DNA of 64,000 nucleotides from Brugia malayi. Taxonomy: Eukaryota; Nematoda; Chromadorea; Rhabditida; Onchocercidae. Under the pieces are notes generated by a model that was not told where the DNA came from, ran no database searches, and saw only the letters and a program-made list of their open reading frames with translations. The position numbers were made by a program, and so were the translations under genes. Location: contig NW_025062292.1 in the NCBI RefSeq assembly GCF_000002995.4, positions 1 through 64,000 on the forward strand. The letters run 5' to 3'. Numbering within the stretch: position 1 is the stretch's first letter; each line of letters begins with the position of its first letter. This document shows positions 60,392 through 64,000 of this stretch, in pieces.

Positions 60392-61724
60392 CTGAGCATT
60401 ATACATTCATGAAGATTTTTCATGCAGGAAATTTTGACAATTTTTAAGTATTTTTGTAAATTTAAAACTGAAAAATTTCTAATTCTGCTAAATTAAGTTT
60501 TAATCAAGTGCCAACAATGTTAGAAATGATGTGATTCACCTATAAAAAAACGTAAATTTTGATTTAATTAATTATTTTTTGCTGACTTTCAAGCAATCTT
60601 TCAGTATGGAAATTAATGATATGGTTTTACTATCGTGAGCTTCATTTATATATCCACCTCCAGCTAGCATAGATCCTGACTTAAATGACCTTAATGATTG
60701 ATTTTTAAGCACTTTAAGTAAAGTAAAGTTTTAAATAAAGATTAAGCACTTTAAATCTTATACAATCTACATTGCTAAATAAATGGAACTTTCGAACGAA
60801 AAATATACTAGACCGGTCAATTTTAATCAGATGAGTTCTCAACTGTTAGCTATTACACTCCTCGATAGATTTTAAACTTAAACCCTAAATAAACATTGCA
60901 GCCCGAAATAAGATAATAAGAAGTATAAAAAACAATAAGATAAGGAGCCTAAAAAAAAAAAAAAAAAAAACTAATTAATGGTTCGTCATTATAACATGAA
61001 ACGTACCTAAGGCGCTTACACATGTTAAGCACAAGAGATAAGTGAAGATTTAGTAGGTGGAAATTCATTTTCCATCTGATCATCCTGAATGTTTCATCCA
61101 TTCGAGGTCTTGCTTGATCTAACTGCCAGTAGAAGGGGGAAAGGATCATGATAATCAATAACAACAGTGATATCGCCATGATCTCGAACACTTACATTGC
61201 TATGTAAAGTAGCATCTATTCTCGCACATGATTCATGAAAATCATGCGCACTATAATTAATATATATACAAGAGCACTCATCGCTTTCAGGTATCTGTGA
61301 TTTTTTTCCAGCCTGTTCACAACCTCGCGCTATGTGTTGATGAATTCTTATCCGTTGACTTTTCTTACCTGGAATCTATATTTTCATATAATGCATATTA
61401 CATATTAATACTGGGTTTACCAAGTATAAATATCACTGAGCGAATTAAGATGGAAGAATGAAAGGTTTTCGTTCTCTTTGCTATTTAAAATTGAAGAGAA
61501 ATGAATGATAAAATGTATGAAACAGATGTTGATTTTTCTTACCTGGATCTCTAACAATATTGAACAAGTTGTTGAAGAAATGAATCACCACGAATTTCCA
61601 ACAAATGATTTCTCCATGATAAACTTAATCACACAAACATATAGAGATGACGAATACCACAAGATAGTAAACAAGGTTGAAAATGCAGTCATTTTTAGTC
61701 GAAATTTACATCTCCTCTATACTC
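60392..61724. other. Unassigned sequence with a possible minus-strand exon
   Basis: An A-rich run (A20) lies at 60951-60970. A minus-strand stretch from 61250 (acceptor TTAATTATAG) to about 61095 reads CARIDATLHSNVSVRDHGDI and VVIDYHDPFPLLLAVRSS, then meets TGA. It is exon-like but of no known family. Two similar minus-strand donors (CCAGGTAAGAAAA) occur near 61370 and 61540, within what may be a short local duplication. The plus-strand 95-codon ORF at 61505 is interrupted by the solo LTR at 61725. Confidence 0.35.
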
Positions 61725-62262
61725 TGTCGCGAATTATAATTTCGCGAAAACTTCTATCTAAAATAATAAGAAGGGAAATTAATAAAAACTAATTAATCAT
61801 TTTTCAATTGTAACTAATTTCATAATATTATAAACTAACTCCTCATAAAACTAGTTTCTCAAGATTTAAAACCAATAAAAACTAATTAATCATTTTTTAA
61901 TTGTAAACAATCCCATAATATCATAAACAATCTCTCCTTAAATCTAGTTTCTTAAGATTTATTACTCATGTGATTTTAAGTAAATTTGTAAACACTTCCA
62001 ATTCTTAACACATAATTTTGTCTTAGACACGTCCAATCCTCACTTATATAAATTCAATTCTAATAAACAAAATTATTCATTGTTATTATTGTCGACTACT
62101 CTCTGTTAACCAATATCAATCCCTCCCATCTTCTTTATTATAAGTTTCTTCTCTTCTTTTACTGCTCTGTTTATTAATACTACTTGCGAAAAATAAAGAC
62201 TTATTAATCTTTCTACTGTACTGCAAACAATTTGAATATCAACCAACAAACCCTTCACGACA
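61725..62262 (+). repeat. Solo LTR of the BEL/Pao family with 5-bp target duplication
   Basis: 538 bp, starting TGTCGCGAATTATAATTTCG and ending TTCACGACA, flanked by TACTC at 61720-61724 and 62263-62267. No internal element sequence is present, as expected after recombination between two LTRs. It is longer than the 408-bp LTRs, partly because a segment (AATAAAAACTAATTAATCAT ... TTTCTCAAGATT) is tandemly duplicated at about 61770-61960. Confidence 0.94.
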
Positions 62263-62304
62263 TACTCTATGTTCGGCTACACTATTTGTAAACCGAGCAT
62301 AACA

Positions 62305-62502
62305 CTATGAATTAAGCAATGTACGTGGATATCTCTGAAAGGCATAACTTAGAAACCAGCTTGACAATGCAGCAATAATCAAAGTAGCAATGATGGCTTC
62401 TCGTACTATTGCTCGTGTCGTATATTCTATTCTGCATTGAGGCGAGACAAGCGCCTTGATGACGCCTGGACCGTATGATCTTCTCCGTCCTCTAATCTTC
62501 AT
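62305..62502 (-). CDS. Small single-span membrane protein, 65 residues
   Basis: The ATG at 62502 opens 65 codons with balanced, non-AT-driven codon use, unlike the shadow ORFs around it. The product has a basic N-terminus (MKIRGRRRSYGPGVIKALVS), then TRAIVREAIIATLIIAALSS as the start of a membrane span, and a polar end (FQRYPRTLLNS). Layout and size resemble small mitochondrial respiratory-complex subunits, but I cannot name one. A second frame just upstream (MLKLLRECCIAAVPSKVDPT...) ends in a TGA that overlaps this ATG as ATGA. This means either two overlapping small proteins or one longer protein split by a one-base error. It lies 43 bp beyond the solo LTR. Confidence 0.5.
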   Translation of the reverse strand: MKIRGRRRSYGPGVIKALVSPQCRIEYTTRAIVREAIIATLIIAALSSWFLSYAFQRYPRTLLNS

Positions 62503-64000
62503 CTTCTATAGTTATCGATATGACGATAATCTGTGGGATCTACTTTGCTCGGTACTGCTGCAATACAACACTCGCGAAGAAGCTTGAGCATCCATGATAC
62601 AAGCACAAGTCGGAACGAGATATCTCGGACGCAGTGTTATGTGTTAAATATGCAGATAAAAAATAAACGCTCATAAATAAGCATATTTAATGAATTATTC
62701 TTTAAGAACTTACGAAGCAAATTAGTCTCAAATCTCATTTGATTGCGTACCACTTATATTTGGTTGTTTCTCAACAACGTAAGGAAATTTTTTCTGTCGT
62801 ACCTGTCAGAGTATGCTAATTTGCAATTTATCGCATACCACATAACAGTAAACGTAAACACTTATATTTGATGAATTATTCTTTAACAACATCACAAAAT
62901 CAACGTGAGAATATTGAAAAACGATCGTATACGCTACTTATCGAATTTCGTAGTGAATCGCTTCAACCCTGCAATAACAATACGTAACTATCATACATTA
63001 TGCAATGAGAAATATCAACACAACACAAATTAAATACCATTAATGAAAAGTACTCCAAATTGGGAATCACCGGAACACATAATAGGTGTCACGGATGATA
63101 CAGTGCGATGTGAGAATTTGCAAACAATTTTGCTAAAATGTTCATGAAATGTCAAATCTTAATAGCTGCAAAAAGTTAGTAACCAACCTTCCCAATCGAT
63201 GGTACTCGTCAGCCAGCATGAGCATCGAGAATCTCCTGATATCATAATTTCCAAGCAGCTTCAATTTTAGCCACAGATTTAACCACTGAAACCACCGGCA
63301 TGGTTCTATATGAAACACAAAGAGTGACATCTAGGATAAGTTAATTTATACCTTCAGTACAATAATGTGACTTTTTTCGCAATTAACCTGTTAAATCAAA
63401 ATATCTCGCGCAATCCGATCAAATCCTGTTGACCACTCTCCCTACTAGCTTTCCTTTATTCCTCGCAAATACTCTCAAAATTGACTTCCTAACACTTCAC
63501 AGAAAATCAGAATTACCGACTAGAAATTCGTTTCAAGAGTGAACCGGGAGTAAATTATTTAAATGCTACAAAAACCGTCCTAATCAGCTTAGTTGTTATC
63601 GCTTTCGGGTAAGTTTATTATTTCAGTAAATATGACTAATTTAATTTTTGATGTCATTTCATTTTCTTGGTGCTTTACCAATGTGATTTTATCTTCCATC
63701 ACTTCTCAATATCATATAAGAAATATAATCAAAAATGAAAACTCTTTCCTCAAAAAATTATGTGCTAATTATTAAAATATATATCATAGTGAATTACTAG
63801 CAGCAATAAAAGAAAAAGAGAGGAAAAGATGTTGCTAATTAATGAATAAGCCAAAGCTTACTTATGCAAATTGATGAATTAATTAATTTGCATAAATAAT
63901 TAATTCGCATAATAAAAACGCATAATAATTAATTCGCATTTCATTTAGTTTCATTTAGATGTTTAAGTGTTATCTCATCAGAAAACAAATATGACTAGAT
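62503..64000. other. Upstream region and AT-rich window end, no firm gene
   Basis: 62503-62640 holds the overlapping upstream frame described with the 65-residue ORF. Two related stretches, each with GATGAATTATTCTTTAA-like bases and CACTTATATTTG, occur near 62688-62765 and 62840-62890. A minus-strand stretch at 63330-63160 is open in one frame (62 codons), while a second frame (MPVVSVVKSVAKIEAAWKL) is cut by TGA codons. An inverted repeat, ATGCAAATT/AATTTGCAT, lies at 63864-63893 among repeated TTAATTCGCAT units. Confidence 0.4.

Noticed and set aside
60948..60970. Poly-A tail of a processed retrogene or LINE
   Set aside because: The preceding 400 bp hold no recognisable coding or LINE sequence and no flanking target duplication is seen. 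It is treated as a homopolymer run.
1..64000. Bacterial (endosymbiont) origin or transferred bacterial DNA
   Set aside because: No bacterial-type dense gene blocks or ribosome-binding sites. Recognised genes are animal families with GT-AG introns, and the mobile element is a eukaryotic LTR type.

Overview
This is an AT-rich, intron-rich animal genome segment, most likely from a clade III (spirurid or filarial-type) nematode. Pointers are a cuticlin-type zona pellucida (ZP) gene, BEL/Pao retrotransposons of nematode type with an envelope region, short GT-AG introns with T-rich TTTCAG acceptors, and no operon-like bacterial genes. No database search was possible. Family calls come from motifs I recognise, and species cannot be fixed.

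Layout. 1-11332 is a tandem satellite of about 62-bp monomers running off the left edge: an indel-rich part, then a homogenised block, then a short higher-order repeat. 13-18.5 kb holds a minus-strand sterol O-acyltransferase (SOAT/ACAT) gene carrying a nonsense codon. 19.6-20.6 kb holds a compact four-exon gene for a 114-residue membrane protein, with inverted satellite monomers in its last intron. 22.3-24.5 kb has plus-strand candidate exons of an unknown gene. 24475-33389 is a second satellite block in opposite orientation, interrupted at 25381-33222 by a complete BEL/Pao LTR retrotransposon with a 5-bp target duplication. 33.6-36.2 kb has an exon-like relic and an MBLAC1-type metallo-beta-lactamase-fold relic. 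39.2-42.5 kb (minus) is a multi-exon F-box/leucine-rich-repeat gene. 44.4-46.1 kb (plus) is a decayed DP (E2F partner) gene. 47.6-50.5 kb (minus) encodes an unrecognised cysteine-rich, multi-membrane-span protein. 51.5-54.2 kb (plus) is the cuticlin-like gene. 55.6-56.4 kb (minus) is a flavin-containing monooxygenase fragment. 57.0-60.4 kb holds two decayed relatives of the BEL/Pao element joined through one LTR. 61725-62262 is a solo LTR with a 5-bp target duplication, next to a small membrane-protein ORF on the minus strand.

The host genes show no shared pathway. The coherent story is repeat biology: one satellite and one retrotransposon family account for about a third of the window, and most host genes are interrupted by stops or one-base frame breaks. 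Two explanations compete: residual one-base errors in a long-read assembly, or real decay in a repeat-rich region such as a sex-chromosome or pericentromeric segment. The sequence contains evidence for both.
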